Source: Hofstenia miamia (lineage: Eukaryota > Xenacoelomorpha > Acoela). From it: 64,000 nucleotides of DNA. Location: assembly GCA_004352715.1 (NCBI GenBank), contig SCFE01000034.1, positions 2,011,441-2,075,440 on the forward strand, given 5' to 3'. Below, one piece after another: positions 11,714 to 23,865 of the stretch. A model generated the notes under the pieces. It was not told the origin of the DNA, made no database searches, and worked only from the letters and a program-made list of their open reading frames with translations. How positions within the stretch are numbered: the stretch's first letter is position 1; each line of letters starts with the position of its first letter. The translations under genes were made by a program, and so were the position numbers.

Positions 11714-12878
11714 GAATCAAGATATAGCTCTTTCTATTATACTTTTGTGATTAATTTGCGCAATATTAAAACTCTATGCAATTATCCAAATTGGAGAAGA
11801 GAATATGAACAACAAAGATATCGACATCAATCTATGACAAAAACCTCATTTACAGCAATGAATATCACAAATGCGGTAATCTGCATAACTGGTATAGTGA
11901 TTGGAATTCCTGTAAACCTGTGCTTAGCAGTATTCCTGGCTGACAAATTATTTAAAAAACAAAATTTCAATTTCTTGTTCATTTTTATGGGAACATTAAT
12001 TGATATCGTGAATTTGACTATAAGATTGGGCATAATGATGATTGAACTGACGTTTCCAAAATGGATTTTTGGGGAGTTAACGTATGTATCACACACTGAG
12101 AGATACAATCTTCCACCTTACTTCATTATTTGCAGAATTATAAATTTCATTCGATCTTTCAACCAGCTTTTGTCCCCAATGCTACTTGTTGTTATAGCAA
12201 TTGAGCGCATGATAATAACAAAACTTCCTGTAAAGGCAAAATTTATTTTAACTAATAGAAACCGTTTGATTCTAATGGTAATGCTACTTTTATCTACAAT
12301 GGCTGCAGGTACTTGGTATTTAGTAGGGGCCCGATGGGACTTTATGAATTTCAATGCACGTTGGGTAATCTTTGATACATCGATTCATTGTGTTCTTGGT
12401 ATATTACCAATCTATGAAATTGATGAGAATAAAGCTAATGCATCTCCAGTTTCACTTATAGGAATAAATGTATTTGCTAACAACATTATTGAACTTATCT
12501 TCACATTTATTTTTCCTGTGGTATTACAAATCATAATTTATGTTATTATCTACTGTACAAAATCACAAAGTAAACATGTAGGCGCCGTAAAGAAGCGATT
12601 CACTAGAATTTGCTTAGCTGGAAGCTTACTATATTTTGGTTTGAGCATCCCAATGATCTTTACAAAGATGATTGCTATTTTGCATAGCTACCAACTTTCA
12701 ATGCGCATTCGCAGCGAGCATGAATCAATATGCTCCACTTGTATCGTGGTTGGTGATTCGAAATCACATTTTTGGAGTGCACCTGCAGGCTCTACAGAAA
12801 ATCATAGATACCATAAGTATATTATTTTACATTGCTTATATAACGCCTATCTGTACTGTCATTTTAAAATTTTATTAA
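11714..12878 (+). CDS. Rhodopsin-like (class A) GPCR, frameshifted before TM7
   Basis: The frame opens directly after a splice-acceptor-like TTTTTAG and stays open. If it is instead a first exon, the best ATG is at 11834 (MTKTSF). TM1 contains GIPVN, with the conserved Asn. TM2 contains the conserved Asp in GTLIDIVN. TM3 starts with the disulphide Cys in FIICRI and ends in AIERMIITKLP, the DRY-box position. The second extracellular loop holds Cys in HCVLG. TM5 has the Pro in FIFPVVLQ, and TM6 the Pro in GLSIPMIF. After TM6 (about 12680) this frame loses character, whereas the next frame (12672-12878) supplies TM7 as ILFYIAYITPICTVIL. A one-base indel, real or from sequencing, is the simplest explanation. 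The TM7 NPxxY motif is altered (TPICT), and a stop follows at once, removing helix 8. The ligand cannot be guessed. Confidence 0.75.
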
Positions 12879-12973
12879 TTATTGGTACGTTTATATATAT
12901 TTGCAATTTGTTAAAAATATTGTCAAAATATTTTTGCATTTTAAAAGCAAGCCCTCTTCAAGGCACGTCTTAG

Positions 12974-13242
12974 TGTGCATGAGGTGTGTGCACAATGTAA
13001 AAATATAAGACAACAGTAAGCAAGAGGGGATAACTTGTTTACCTAAAAATGAAAGTTAATAAAAACTTTGTTGTTTATTTGTTAGTATAAACTCTTGTCT
13101 AGTTGAAACATACTTTGCTTGCATATCAATGACTAAAAGTTAAACACTTATATTCGGAAATCTGTTCATTCTAGAAAGCTTAGTAATTTTTATTTAGCAG
13201 AATTTTATTGGCGCCAATAGTATGCTAGAATCATGAATGGTT
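12974..13242. other. Short non-coding spacer
   Basis: Nothing recognised between the GPCR and the microsatellite. Confidence 0.4.
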
Positions 13243-13251
13243 TTATATATA

Positions 13252-13284
<33 letters not shown>
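13243..13284. repeat. (AT)n microsatellite
   Basis: About 42 bases of alternating T and A with one phase slip. It marks the 5' boundary of the recognisable LINE that follows. Confidence 0.95.
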
Positions 13285-13979
13285 ACTAGTATCCCATAAC
13301 GGTGTTTTGAGGGCCTTATCTTATCAATTCTAATCGGGACTTTCAACGAAGTAATGATGGCTATCAGTTTTCCTGTACCCAAAAAAACTTTATTGTCCAC
13401 CGTAGAAGCAATTATTGTACTAATCCATAATATTATCACACATCTTGATATAAAATATACGATTGTTGGTTGTTTATTTTTTAGATTTATCTCTGCCTCC
13501 ACTATAGATTTTCCAAAAAAAATTATTCTAATCACTATAATGAAAATTTGTGTGAAAATGATTAATGGTTTGGTAATTGGTTGCATTCCTATTTAAGTGA
13601 TTGAAAACAATGTGTTGTTACCTCTTATGGCAAATCATCTAAGCATAAAGAAACAGTGGGCATACCTCAAGGTGGTCCAAACTCCCCAATTCTCAATGTT
13701 AATTACACAAACACCATAAAACTTCTAAATTATTTTGCAGTGGCAATATTATAAAAATGTTATAAAATAATGTAGCATTAAACCAACTGAAAAGTCGTAT
13801 CTTTTAAGACTCTGATGACACAGTTTTAATATCTGTAATCAAGCATAATAGTGCAAAAGAAGATTTTAAAGGAGACCAAAATAAAACTAACTCTATTTTT
13901 GTTCAATATACAATGATATGAATCTTTTGCTAAATAACAATTAAACTAAAGAATTGATTTTTACAAATAATAACTTAAA

Positions 13980-14069
13980 AAAGAAGCACTTCTACAGTAT
14001 GGTAAATATGCTCCCCTTTGCATAAATGGACACACAATTGAATCTGTTACATGCTGCGAATATCTGGGT
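13980..14069 (+). repeat. 90-bp exact duplicate, copy 1
   Basis: Identical over 90 bases to 15021-15110. It encodes the LINE segment up to EYLG. Here the following sequence diverges from LINE, whereas after copy 2 the LINE frame continues. Confidence 0.95.
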
Positions 14070-14927
14070 TAGGCCAAGTATAGGACCGCTGCAAATCAAA
14101 TTAATTAGCTAGCGCTTAAATAACTCCCATAATTAACTAACCACCAAGGCTTTAGGGGTAATGTCCTCTCTGGGAGCAACAGCATTAAACTAATATACAA
14201 TAAAGCAGGTAACGCTGAGAGTCAAAACAATATATTTGCTAAAAGATACAATTAAACTACAAACTAAACATAAAATATATAATAATAATAACTTTTTGTG
14301 TTTCTATGTATGTGGTGGGCTTAGTGTAAAAAAATAAGTGAATGTGTTTAACATGTTTGTGTCTCCAATTCTATTTTGTCGGTGTAAAAGTACAATTATT
14401 AATTTTTTCAAAAATTTTTGAAATTTTTTCTAGTCTAATCTCATTTTCTGAATCATTCCAAATATTAGAGGATTCTCGATGAAAATTCGGATAGGAAATA
14501 CCTCTGCAAATAAATTTATGTGATCGTAGATTTAGTTTTAAGTAATTAGCAAGAAAAGAAAGTGATTCTCGGCCATATTTATGCTTAAGTAAAATTGAGC
14601 TGCATGGAATTGTACTTGATATAGCAAGGATAATATATTACTTTTGTCTGTGTTTACAATCACGATCATGCTTACGAGCAAAATTTAAAGTTTTTATTGA
14701 CAAATAAAAAGTTTTTGTTATTAAATATAGGCTTTTTGTATATAAATTAAAAATAAAAAATAAAAACAAAAATGTAATATAATTTTTTGTTTTCTGCAAG
14801 ATCATTCCATCCATCCCGCATTTAAGTTCTGTAAGTGAAAAGCCGTGACATCATAGCAAATTTTAAACATATGCAACATTTTCAACAAAAGGTATACTAA
14901 TGAAACAAATTTCATAAGAAATTCAAA

Positions 14928-14965
<38 letters not shown>

Positions 14966-14968
14966 TTT

Positions 14969-15020
14969 NNNNNNNNNNNNNNNNNNNNNNNNNNNNNNNN
15001 NNNNNNNNNNNNNNNNNNNN
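14969..15020. other. Assembly gap (52 N)
   Basis: A run of N immediately after a TA microsatellite (14932-14962) and immediately before copy 2 of the 90-bp duplicate. Confidence 1.
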
Positions 15021-15110
15021 AAAGAAGCACTTCTACAGTATGGTAAATATGCTCCCCTTTGCATAAATGGACACACAATTGAATCTGTTACATGCTGCGA
15101 ATATCTGGGT
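15021..15110 (+). repeat. 90-bp exact duplicate, copy 2
   Basis: Same 90 bases as 13980-14069. The LINE reading frame passes straight through this copy into the post-RT region. Confidence 0.95.
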
Positions 15111-15700
15111 GTCATCATCGATAATAAATTATCATTTGAGAAACATATGGGAAAAATTCTTAAGAAAGTATATACTTCATTACTAACTCACTTATGTTTG
15201 TTAGTAGATTTATAAATGAAAACACGCGTTGGTATATATTCAAAACTTATATTCTTAGTGTTATCACATATGCTTCATCGGCATGGTTTAGACGTCTGAA
15301 TAATTCACAAAAACAAAAACTGGAAGAGCACTTAAGCATGTTTCTTCCTCATTACGTTTACCAGAAGAAGATATTATACACGAATGCAACAATGCCCTCA
15401 TAGTTTGTTTCAAAACCTCCATAAATAAAATCATATCTAACAATAAACATCTTCTTCCCGGGATTATGCGCAGAAAAGAAATTAACTCACATATGTCTCA
15501 GGCATCTCAGCAACACTTTATATTGCAGGATGTCTAGAAAACAGTAAACGTTTACTGTGCTTGCACGTCAATATCTGACAACAAATACATTACCTCATTG
15601 CTTATAACAACTGAATATTACCTATTGCTGTTTAGATTGCAACCGTTAATTTTTATCATATTGATACGGGAAATAAAACTTTTATTATTATTATTTTAAT

Positions 15701-16600
15701 TAAAGTGAAATTTTGAATGAACATATCATTCCTACTGATATAAACTATTTCACCATCATTTCAGCATATTATCTTGGGACTATACCAGACTTTATTTGAG
15801 CGGGCATAGCATATGCCCGGTTATTTGAGCGCCTGATGCCCTCCCGTCCTTCCAAATTAATGCCCGGGGCCCTCCCTCCCTTCTACCCGGCGGGCCCGCA
15901 AAACACAGCAGCATCCACCTGATATAATGCTGCATTCATCATCATTAAATTTCATTTTAATATGAAAAGGCCTGAAAGCAGGCAAGTGTTTTGGCTTCAC
16001 TGTCTGCGTGTTATGAAGTGAACTTTCTGTTATGTAGACAATGCCTGCCACACTAAGTTTGTCAGCTTGAATCAATTAATACAATTGTGCAGAGCTAACA
16101 AAGCTGACGGCTCAGAAAAAACCAACTATGCAATGCACCTATGCCTCTAAGGAATGTATAATATGAACATGAAAACAATACAATATGCAACCATATTTAT
16201 TGATTGCATACTAATAAAGGCATTTAAATGGTTTTAGTTGCTCACCAAAATGCGGTTGTAGAATAAAAATAACCTTTCCAAATTTGCTGATAGTGTTGGA
16301 CAGAATTCATGAACTGTTTTTTCTAATTTTTTGACTGATTTGGCAATTTCGTGAACGTAAACACTGAAAACAATGATTTTTTCTAGGACTTCATCAATTT
16401 CAAACTTCATTTAGGGAATCAAATCAACTAGTTGTGAAAAATAGTGCTGTCAGTTTTTCATTAGATAAAATCGATTGCTGTTGAAAGTCTTTAAAAATAG
16501 CAAAAGCAATTCATAGTGAGAAATGATGTCAGGAATTTCGAGTTTGATTTCAGAATTTGCAAACAGTCATTTTATAGGTTGTTTCTATCAAAGGTCTTAG
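15701..16600. other. Non-coding spacer
   Basis: No gene recognised. A GC-rich patch at about 15790-15905 has short runs of GCCCGG/CCCTCC but no clear ends. Confidence 0.35.
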
Positions 16601-16609
16601 TGAGGTAAA

Positions 16610-16825
16610 AAAAAAACGTCTTCCAATCAAAGCTCCATCGGGCATAATAAATAATTTTTGTATCATGTCTCTTTAAATAATAGGTTTTATTTCACTGATT
16701 TTCTCACCCACTCTCTGAATAGCATGTGCTAAGCAAGTTTTGGCATAATGATTTGAACTCAGTGAAATTCCATTTCCTTTCCTGTATAGAACTCCGCCTG
16801 TTATGCAAGCCAAGAATTCATCATG
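16610..16825 (-). pseudogene. Decayed coding sequence, unidentified
   Basis: The minus strand reads HDEFLACITGGVLYRK and then AKTCLAHAIQRVGEKI without interruption for about 48 codons. After a stop comes RDMIQKLFIMPDGALIGRR in the same general direction. Composition and codon use look protein-coding rather than random. The CLAHAIQRV stretch faintly recalls the C-x-AH-x-LNL motif of hAT transposases, but the rest does not match well enough to name a family. Not assigned. Confidence 0.3.
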
Positions 16826-17857
16826 AACACTAAGAGTCTTTAATGTTAAAATTGAATTTATCTTCGTTCCTTAAGTAGAAGTCAAATAAATTTTTGGATA
16901 TATCAAGTGTGAACGTGGGCAAGTTGGCCGAGGGTTGACAATTTCTATGTATCGAAGGTATGGGCCAAAACAACAAAACATTCTTGCGGGTTGCGGACCG
17001 GAGTTGACAAAAAATAAATGAATTGCGGGATGCAGTGCCTTGTTGCAATTATTACAAAGCATATTTTAATAATTGGGACATATATTTCAGGTTTTTGCAG
17101 CTTGCATTCAACAAACTATTCCAGGCTTTTAGCATTGTGTCGATTTTCTTGTTTTTCCATACAAGGTAATGATAAAGTAATTTGCGGGCCGGGAAATGCC
17201 AGTGAGCAAGGCAATTTTTGAAGAATTTCATGATCAGCGGGCTGTAAAATAACTTCTCGTGTTAAACCTTGAGACATATGCTTATACTCATATATATATT
17301 TTTCCGAATTATGTAAATTAACTAATGAAGGATTAGACAATTAGTGCAATTAAATTTTATATTCCTATTAAGCTATTTCTATTCGCCTATTAATTATAAA
17401 ATTTTAAAAATTCTTACCAGAAATGATGATTGCAGTTAGTATGAAAAATTTCGGAAGTCTGGATCAGAGAGATTGCCTGTAAATATAATGCATCCCGCTT
17501 GTTTAAGTTCAAAGCTTCGCTAAGTAGCAAAAAATTGGCAATGTAATGACATAACTTAATATTTTAGCCATAATCCTAAATTTCATTAATCCGGATTAGA
17601 GAGCTTGGATAGCAAAGAATCTATAATATTAGAAATCATTGATTTCAGATTTGAAAATTGTTATCGTTATATAGTATGAACATTATGTAAATATTGGCAA
17701 ACTAGTGAGTGCACAAAACAGTGTGAAAATAGCATTATTTGAACATAATTATAATGAAAAAAAGAACCCAAGCTAAAAATAAATGAAAAAAGTTTTTCAC
17801 ATTTTTTTGAAAAAATGTACACAGAGCGAGCTTTTAGTAATTTTTGTACAGAGAGCG

Positions 17858-17893
<36 letters not shown>

Positions 17894-18692
17894 TGTATAT
17901 ATATATATTTTAAAGCCCTAGAATTCATTTTTTTCATTATGCTATATCTATTGATAAAATTCTATTTTAAAGTAACATCCAAAATTTCACAGATAGTCGG
18001 GAAATGTGCAAAGAACGCTCAGATCATCAGAATACTAGAAATTAAAAAAAATTCATTTTTTTCAGAATTAATATGATAAAAAAATTTGTTATTGCAACCC
18101 CTTGCTGCGACCCTATTCAAAACCAAGCATCGCATACTTAATTAATAAGAAATTAATTAGTAACAATAAACTCTTGTGAAATCGAATTTCATCAATCTTA
18201 ATTGGACCAAATTAGATTGCAAAGAAATTCTTCAAAAGAACCGCAAATGCAATTAGAATAAGAGAATATTTCAACCAATTAAGGAATTCTAGCTAAAAAT
18301 GCAAAAAAAAAGCACTGGCAACGTTAAAGTATTTGTCAAGTTAATTGTGATAAGCATATACTGATGAAAAGATATAGCAAATGTAATCAATCAAAATTTA
18401 ATAATATTCAGTAATGACGCAAACAATAGTAGTTCAAAGTATACATAATTGATCATTAATAAAGAGTAAATAATTACACTTCTATAAGCCTTGTTGATTA
18501 GTGAGCAAAAGATTTAGTGCACCCGCAGAAGAAAGGATACTGTGGGAACTTGAGCACCCCTCTCCTTCCATGATCAATTCTACGGTCTCACAAACGACTA
18601 TTTAAGATTTAGGTCAAACCATCAAGACAGCACATATTGTGGGTGAAATCAATGACAAAGAAAACGAGCAATTAGACTTTTCTTTGATCTAA
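16826..18692. other. Non-coding spacer
   Basis: No gene recognised. It contains the AT microsatellite at 17862-17909; overlapping short open frames at 16830-17340 on both strands have no domain. Confidence 0.35.
17862..17909. repeat. (AT)n microsatellite
   Basis: Alternating TA broken once by CTG. Confidence 0.95.
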
Positions 18693-19109
18693 GAATTATT
18701 ACAGGATTGTTTCTACATGGAAAAACATGGCGAATTGCGTAGTGGCTACATTTATGATAGGCTTCAAACTTACAATGCCTATGCTCCAGTACACAATGTA
18801 GTCCAAGAGTTAATTCCAATCTCTAACTTAAAAATACTTATCAATGGTTCTGATCATAATAATTGATTTCCCAAGAATCACGACTAAAAATTTCCAAAAA
18901 TTGGACAGCCATGTCTATTAGTGAACACGTTTGAATGAAAGTTTGAAAGATTTGTACTAAATGGTATTGCTGTGCCTGATGTCCTGGAAAAGATTAACTA
19001 TTTTTCTTCAAAAATTCAAATTAGCAACAAAGATTATGATTCTGTCTCTTTAATGTGCATCATAAATCAAACTTTAAATCGTAGTTATGATCTACAAAGA
19101 AGAGTATGA
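18693..19109 (+). pseudogene. Decayed open frame, unidentified
   Basis: A 57-codon open stretch (18693-18866) contains DCFYMEKHGELRSGYIYDRL and NAYAPVHNVVQELIPISN. After a frame change a second open stretch (about 18950-19109) contains FVLNGIAVPDVLEKINYF and ends DLQRRV. Amino-acid composition is protein-like, in contrast to the low-complexity Leu/Phe/Ile/Lys frames that arise by chance in this AT-rich DNA. No family was recognised. It is most likely the remains of a transposon or virus-like element protein, but that is inference. Confidence 0.3.
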
Positions 19110-21512
19110 AGAATAGAATATTAATAAAATTCAATAAGGAATTTTAGTATCTCCTTCAGACATTTCTAAATCCACTCATGGTTCCTTGGTATTTAAATAT
19201 AATTCTTAAACTACACATTCAGTGGCGACGCGCGTGACCGTGCCTTCCATGCACGGCATAAACCATAATATCAAAGGACATTAACAACTATATATTAGTT
19301 ATAAGTTCTACATTATTTATTCTATTTTTTGTTATCAAATGATCATTTTGCAATTTTATTATTTACAGTGTATATTATTTTAAAATTAAGGTAAGCATTT
19401 TTACTACGAATTATGTATTAACCCTATCTAGGCTGGAGGCATTCCTGAAGGAAGCCCCTCCCCCCTTGAGCAATTATGCTATATCTCCAAATTTGAAAGA
19501 AGAATTATCCCTGATATTGTTTTAAGTTTCGCAAAGTATTGTTTACAAGACATATTTCTAAAAAAATACAAATCATATTTTCATTATTTTTCTAGTTATA
19601 CACATTATTCTAAAAAAGCTAGTATTTTAATGCTATCCTCATCAAAAATTTTGCTTCAGAACGTCAATTTTGGACATAGAGTTCTGTGTGCAGAGCTTAT
19701 TGGTCAGGATGATATGGAAACATTACTTTCTCAATGTGCTCTGTTTGTCATTGACCACCAACCTATCAAATAATGGTATTGCAGTCAATTTGTAGACTTC
19801 AGCTCCCATTACGTCATCAGAACACTAGAATATCGAATTCTTTGTTCTCTTAGTACTTAGCCATATGTAAACTATATTACTGCTAAGTTTCGCAACTTGG
19901 TGATGAATAGAATTGATTTTATGGAGTATTAAACGTTAAAACGATCCAGATGTAATTAGGGTTAATGGTTATTTTTTATTTGACTAAATAACATCCTCCC
20001 AAACGCAGTCGGTAGCCAGGAGTTGCGACTTACAGCCCATGCTCTTTAATAATTGCACGTATTTGTTTATTAATCTCCGTTTTATTTGATTTTCAGCGTC
20101 GTGTTTAACCAAATCTTCCATACCACTTGCTGAACCCATATTAATGATAAAAGACTCAAGTTGTTACGAGTGACTTTCGCTTTATATTACAACTCTATTG
20201 TCCATCTAAACCTTATCTACTTAAATTTTTTTTACTGATTTTCCAAAATGAATATAGCATTTTGGCGAAGACCGCTTGCAAAATTTGTTACAGGTTAGAT
20301 ACACTACTTTCAAAAAATGACATTTTTTTCCTTTTTTTTACAAATTGAACATGTAGGCATGTATTTCAGATAGACAGGGATTAATTTGACACAGGTAGCA
20401 TGGAAGTATCTAACTACAACTAAACATTGGGTGTGATATTGCCTACAATAATAACGTTTAAATTCATCGTCTCTATTATTTTATTAATCTGAGGGAACTA
20501 CCATGATCATGTAATTTAGTAGCCCCTGGATGTAGTCACTCGATGTCATTCAAAATTGTAAATTTATTGAAAAAACTTCAAGAAAATGAACTTATTTCTT
20601 ATTTGCTGGAAATTTTATTGAAAAAAATTGAGTCTTGAATAAAGAAAATTAATAACATTTCAATTTTGAAACACCAAATGTTTTGTTAAAAATTTACCAA
20701 AGAAAATTAACAAAATTATTTTTTTATCAGACTACTATTTTTTGATTTCAAGTGACAATTGCTTAAAAAATTTAATAATTTTTAATGAAAAGATATAAAT
20801 CAAGTTTTCCTGTAATTTAGAATCAATTGGTTTAATACCTGGCTCATAGTGTTATGTGATGACATATTATTTTTTTGCAAGAATAAGTTATTCATAATTG
20901 CTTGGTTAAGGTATTTCTTAAATATTAAGTATTATTAATTGGTAACTCTATGTTTTTTGTAATTAATTGATTATTGAAATTTAATTATTCTGAATATGTG
21001 ACAAATATTAACAAAAATTTTGTTTTTACAGATTTTCCAACTCGTTACCAGTGTATATATAGCAGTAGAAGCATTATTTGATGAATATTATTCAATTCAA
21101 AATTAGAAAAGTGTAGTTATTGTATATAGTGGGGTTGCTTAAATCATTGCCTTTGAACAGATGTTTGTAAATATGCAAATATGTGACTTGTAAGGATAAT
21201 AGCCTGATATCAATTTACTATTAGAAATTTATCAAAGTGTTGTTAATGTTTTATTATTATCTTACCAAGGTTTTATTGAAAAAACTACTAAGTTTCTTGC
21301 CAATTTCTTTACTAATTCTTTAGTAAAAATTTAATTTCCTTTTGTAAATTTTCTATTTTTTTCACATTGCTGATCACTTCTACAATGGTTACTCAACCTT
21401 TCCGTTTTAGAACAAATTAGGATTTTACAGTGTTCTTATATTTTTAGATTTTTTATAATGACAGGATTAAAGATAAAAAAGAATCGAATAAAGACATATA
21501 CTATATATATAA

Positions 21513-21553
<41 letters not shown>

Positions 21554-22014
21554 AAATCTAAAAAATCAAATATAAATCAGATAAGAGGCATGTATCTTTT
21601 CAGTGTTGTTTTTAGATTGTAGATATCATTATTATTTAGTGAAAAATTTGTGTTCAAAACTATTATGGAAAGCATCGCAAATGTGCATCTGGTTATGATG
21701 TTGTCTGTATTAATATTTTGGATGCAATTCATTCAAAGTATTTGCAATATTACCCAAATGAATCATTGAGCACCATAATGCAAGCATACATTTATTTAGA
21801 AATAATATCCAAAATTTTACAAAATTGGGCAAAAGGTAGACGAAATTTCAAGGATTGAGCAACAAAAACAAATGTTGGTGATTTTTTAGAATCTTTTCAA
21901 ACTTATTTTTCAATAAATGTATAATTTCCAGTATATTTCTATGATGCTAACTGATTCATTTGTAGTCAACCAGAACAACTATAAACAAATTTTTGTTGGG
22001 AAGTTAACTTAAGG
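19110..22014. other. Non-coding stretch
   Basis: About 2.9 kb without a recognisable gene. A possible hAT-type terminus (CAGTGGCGACGCGCGTGACC) lies at about 19211; no matching opposite end was found. The AT microsatellite at 21502-21548 is inside. Confidence 0.4.
21502..21548. repeat. (AT)n microsatellite
   Basis: TA repeats interrupted by AAATAAA. Confidence 0.95.
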
Positions 22015-22460
22015 TGTGTTCCCACTATCGACTTTTATCATCTGTCAAGAAATCGGTGATAAAAGTCGATAGTCTGAACACTCCATCCGATTTTTTGGCA
22101 AAATAGCCAGATTACTGTCATCTGATAATTTATCAGCTGATAAAAGTCGATAGTCTGAACGGTACTAAAACTGGTCGAATAGCTACTTGAAACTAATTGC
22201 TTACTTCTCAAGTAGGGAACAGACTTCCAAAACGTAAATTATTGTCGTTGAAATATTTCAACTTCAAAATATTTAAACATTGCTTACATTCCAAGACAAA
22301 CCAATCCATAAACAGATGTTGTTGTTTTTCTTAATGTCAATCAAAAGATGATAATTTATCATCTGATAAAAAATCGATTGTCTGAACGCTCTTCCAACTC
22401 CGCTTTTTCTGATAAAAAATCGGATGATAAAAAATCGCCAATGTGAACGAAGAGAATGAG
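22015..22460. mobile_element. Foldback MITE with GATAAAA-TCGAT motifs
   Basis: The left end reads GTGTTCCCACTATCGACT followed by TTTATCATC. The reverse complement of the right end reads CGTTCACATTGGCGATT followed by TTTTATCATC, so the ends are inverted copies. Internally the unit GATAAAAGTCGATAGTCTGA occurs twice (about 22051 and 22139), with a diverged third copy near 22366. No coding capacity. Clean target duplications were not found. The GTTCACA-type ends resemble the element at 60007-61353, hinting at a Harbinger-like origin. Confidence 0.55.
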
Positions 22461-23863
22461 CAATTCAGAGACATAATTGTACTAAACTTCTTTTTCACTT
22501 TTTTCACTTTATCTGACCAAATCAAAAAATTTTCAAGAATTTTATGTGGAAGAGCCCAGTGGGTAAAAGTTCAATAATCCTAGTTTCCGAGTGAATTATA
22601 ATACTTATAACTTTTTTCTAAAACCTTTTTTTCAAAGCAATTTTACATTTTCTGAAATCTATGTTCTCCGAGATTATATTGCAAAAATCAGAACGAGAAT
22701 CCCTTAGTTTCCTGCAAAGCTATAGTGCTTGAAATCAAATGCAGCATTTATTTTGGGACAGAAGTAGTAATAAACATCGTAGATATTTGCATCTGTAGAA
22801 AATTGTTTGTTGAAGCACATAGCTAAGGAAGTAATGCTTTCGTAGCATTAGTTGCTTCGTTTTTAGGAATTTTTTGTTAAATAACCTTGAATTTTCGAAC
22901 GTAAATTTCATTTTTGGTACATTATAATTCATGAAATATTGATTGTGAATAGCATTTGCATGGGTTTTAAAGCCCACATTTGACTACAGTCACTTTTTAG
23001 AATATCCTTCCATATTTTTACCGTCATTTTGATTTTTGGACTACAAAAATACCCGAGATAAAAAATTTTCTAATCAGATCAAATGCAAAACTTTTCATTA
23101 AATTTATTTAGCTCGTTGGTGGTTTCTGTATTACACATTTAACTTATTGCTTGTTGATGGTATAATAGAATAACTTTTTATAAGATTATTAATGAAGTGT
23201 AACTTATTGCTCAATTAATGTGTCAATAATTTTAAAATTACTTTGTGTAATCACTTTCTTAGATAGGGTTGGTTTTAACCTGCGCGAGGCCCAGACAAGA
23301 CATGAGTAAACTGGAAAAGTAACGACATCATCATTGTTATTATAATGTGGGTTTCGCGTCCTAATTTAGTTGTTGTAAAACTGCATAGATTTGTGTTTGC
23401 ACATGCTTTGTGATGGGAAACTACCGTATATAGCTTGCAAAATACATGTATATATAATTATATAATTTTTGCACAATGATATAATCATATATCATTGTAT
23501 ATAATTACACCCTACCAGTTTAAGATATTTGTTTTAAATACAAATAAATTTCAGTAAGTGGATATTGCATTTATGTACTAAATTTTCCGAATTTCAATTT
23601 TACTACCTTTTGTGTTTCAAAATAAAATTAGCATTATTAATGAAATTATTGAAATTAGTTTGTTGTCACTGTTTAATAATAGAATAATATTTATTGTTAT
23701 TTTCGATATAACAGTAAAATATAACATAATGAAGAAATCAATATAATATGTTAAAATAACATAATATGATATTAGATAATTATATTTGCAAAATATGGTT
23801 ACATGCAATGCATATATTATATCCTAAGTATATAATCAAACAATTTCTACTTGTCAAGATTAG
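22461..23863. other. Non-coding stretch
   Basis: AT-rich with no recognised gene; short open frames on the minus strand (22735-22977, 23617-23808) are low-complexity. Confidence 0.4.
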
Positions 23864-23865
23864 TA

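Larger units (their letters stand above)
13290..15700 (+). pseudogene. Jockey/CR1-like LINE ORF2, broken by gap and duplication
   Basis: Plus-strand frames give, in order: TVEAIIVLIHNI and a degenerate palm region (about 13390-13540); GIPQGGPNSPILN near 13655-13695, the GxPQG motif; a catalytic box near 13790-13830 that is largely destroyed; and the region ending SVTCCEYLGV. That last region is duplicated on either side of an assembly gap. After the gap, VIIDNKLSFEKHM and then RWYIFKTYILSVITYASSAW (about 15230-15290) form the thumb/post-RT region typical of Jockey- and CR1-like LINEs. The 3' end is an AATAAAACTTTTATTATTATTATT tail at about 15670-15695. Multiple stops and frameshifts make it inactive. 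The segment 14070-14968 has no LINE similarity and is an insertion or misassembly. Confidence 0.7.
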
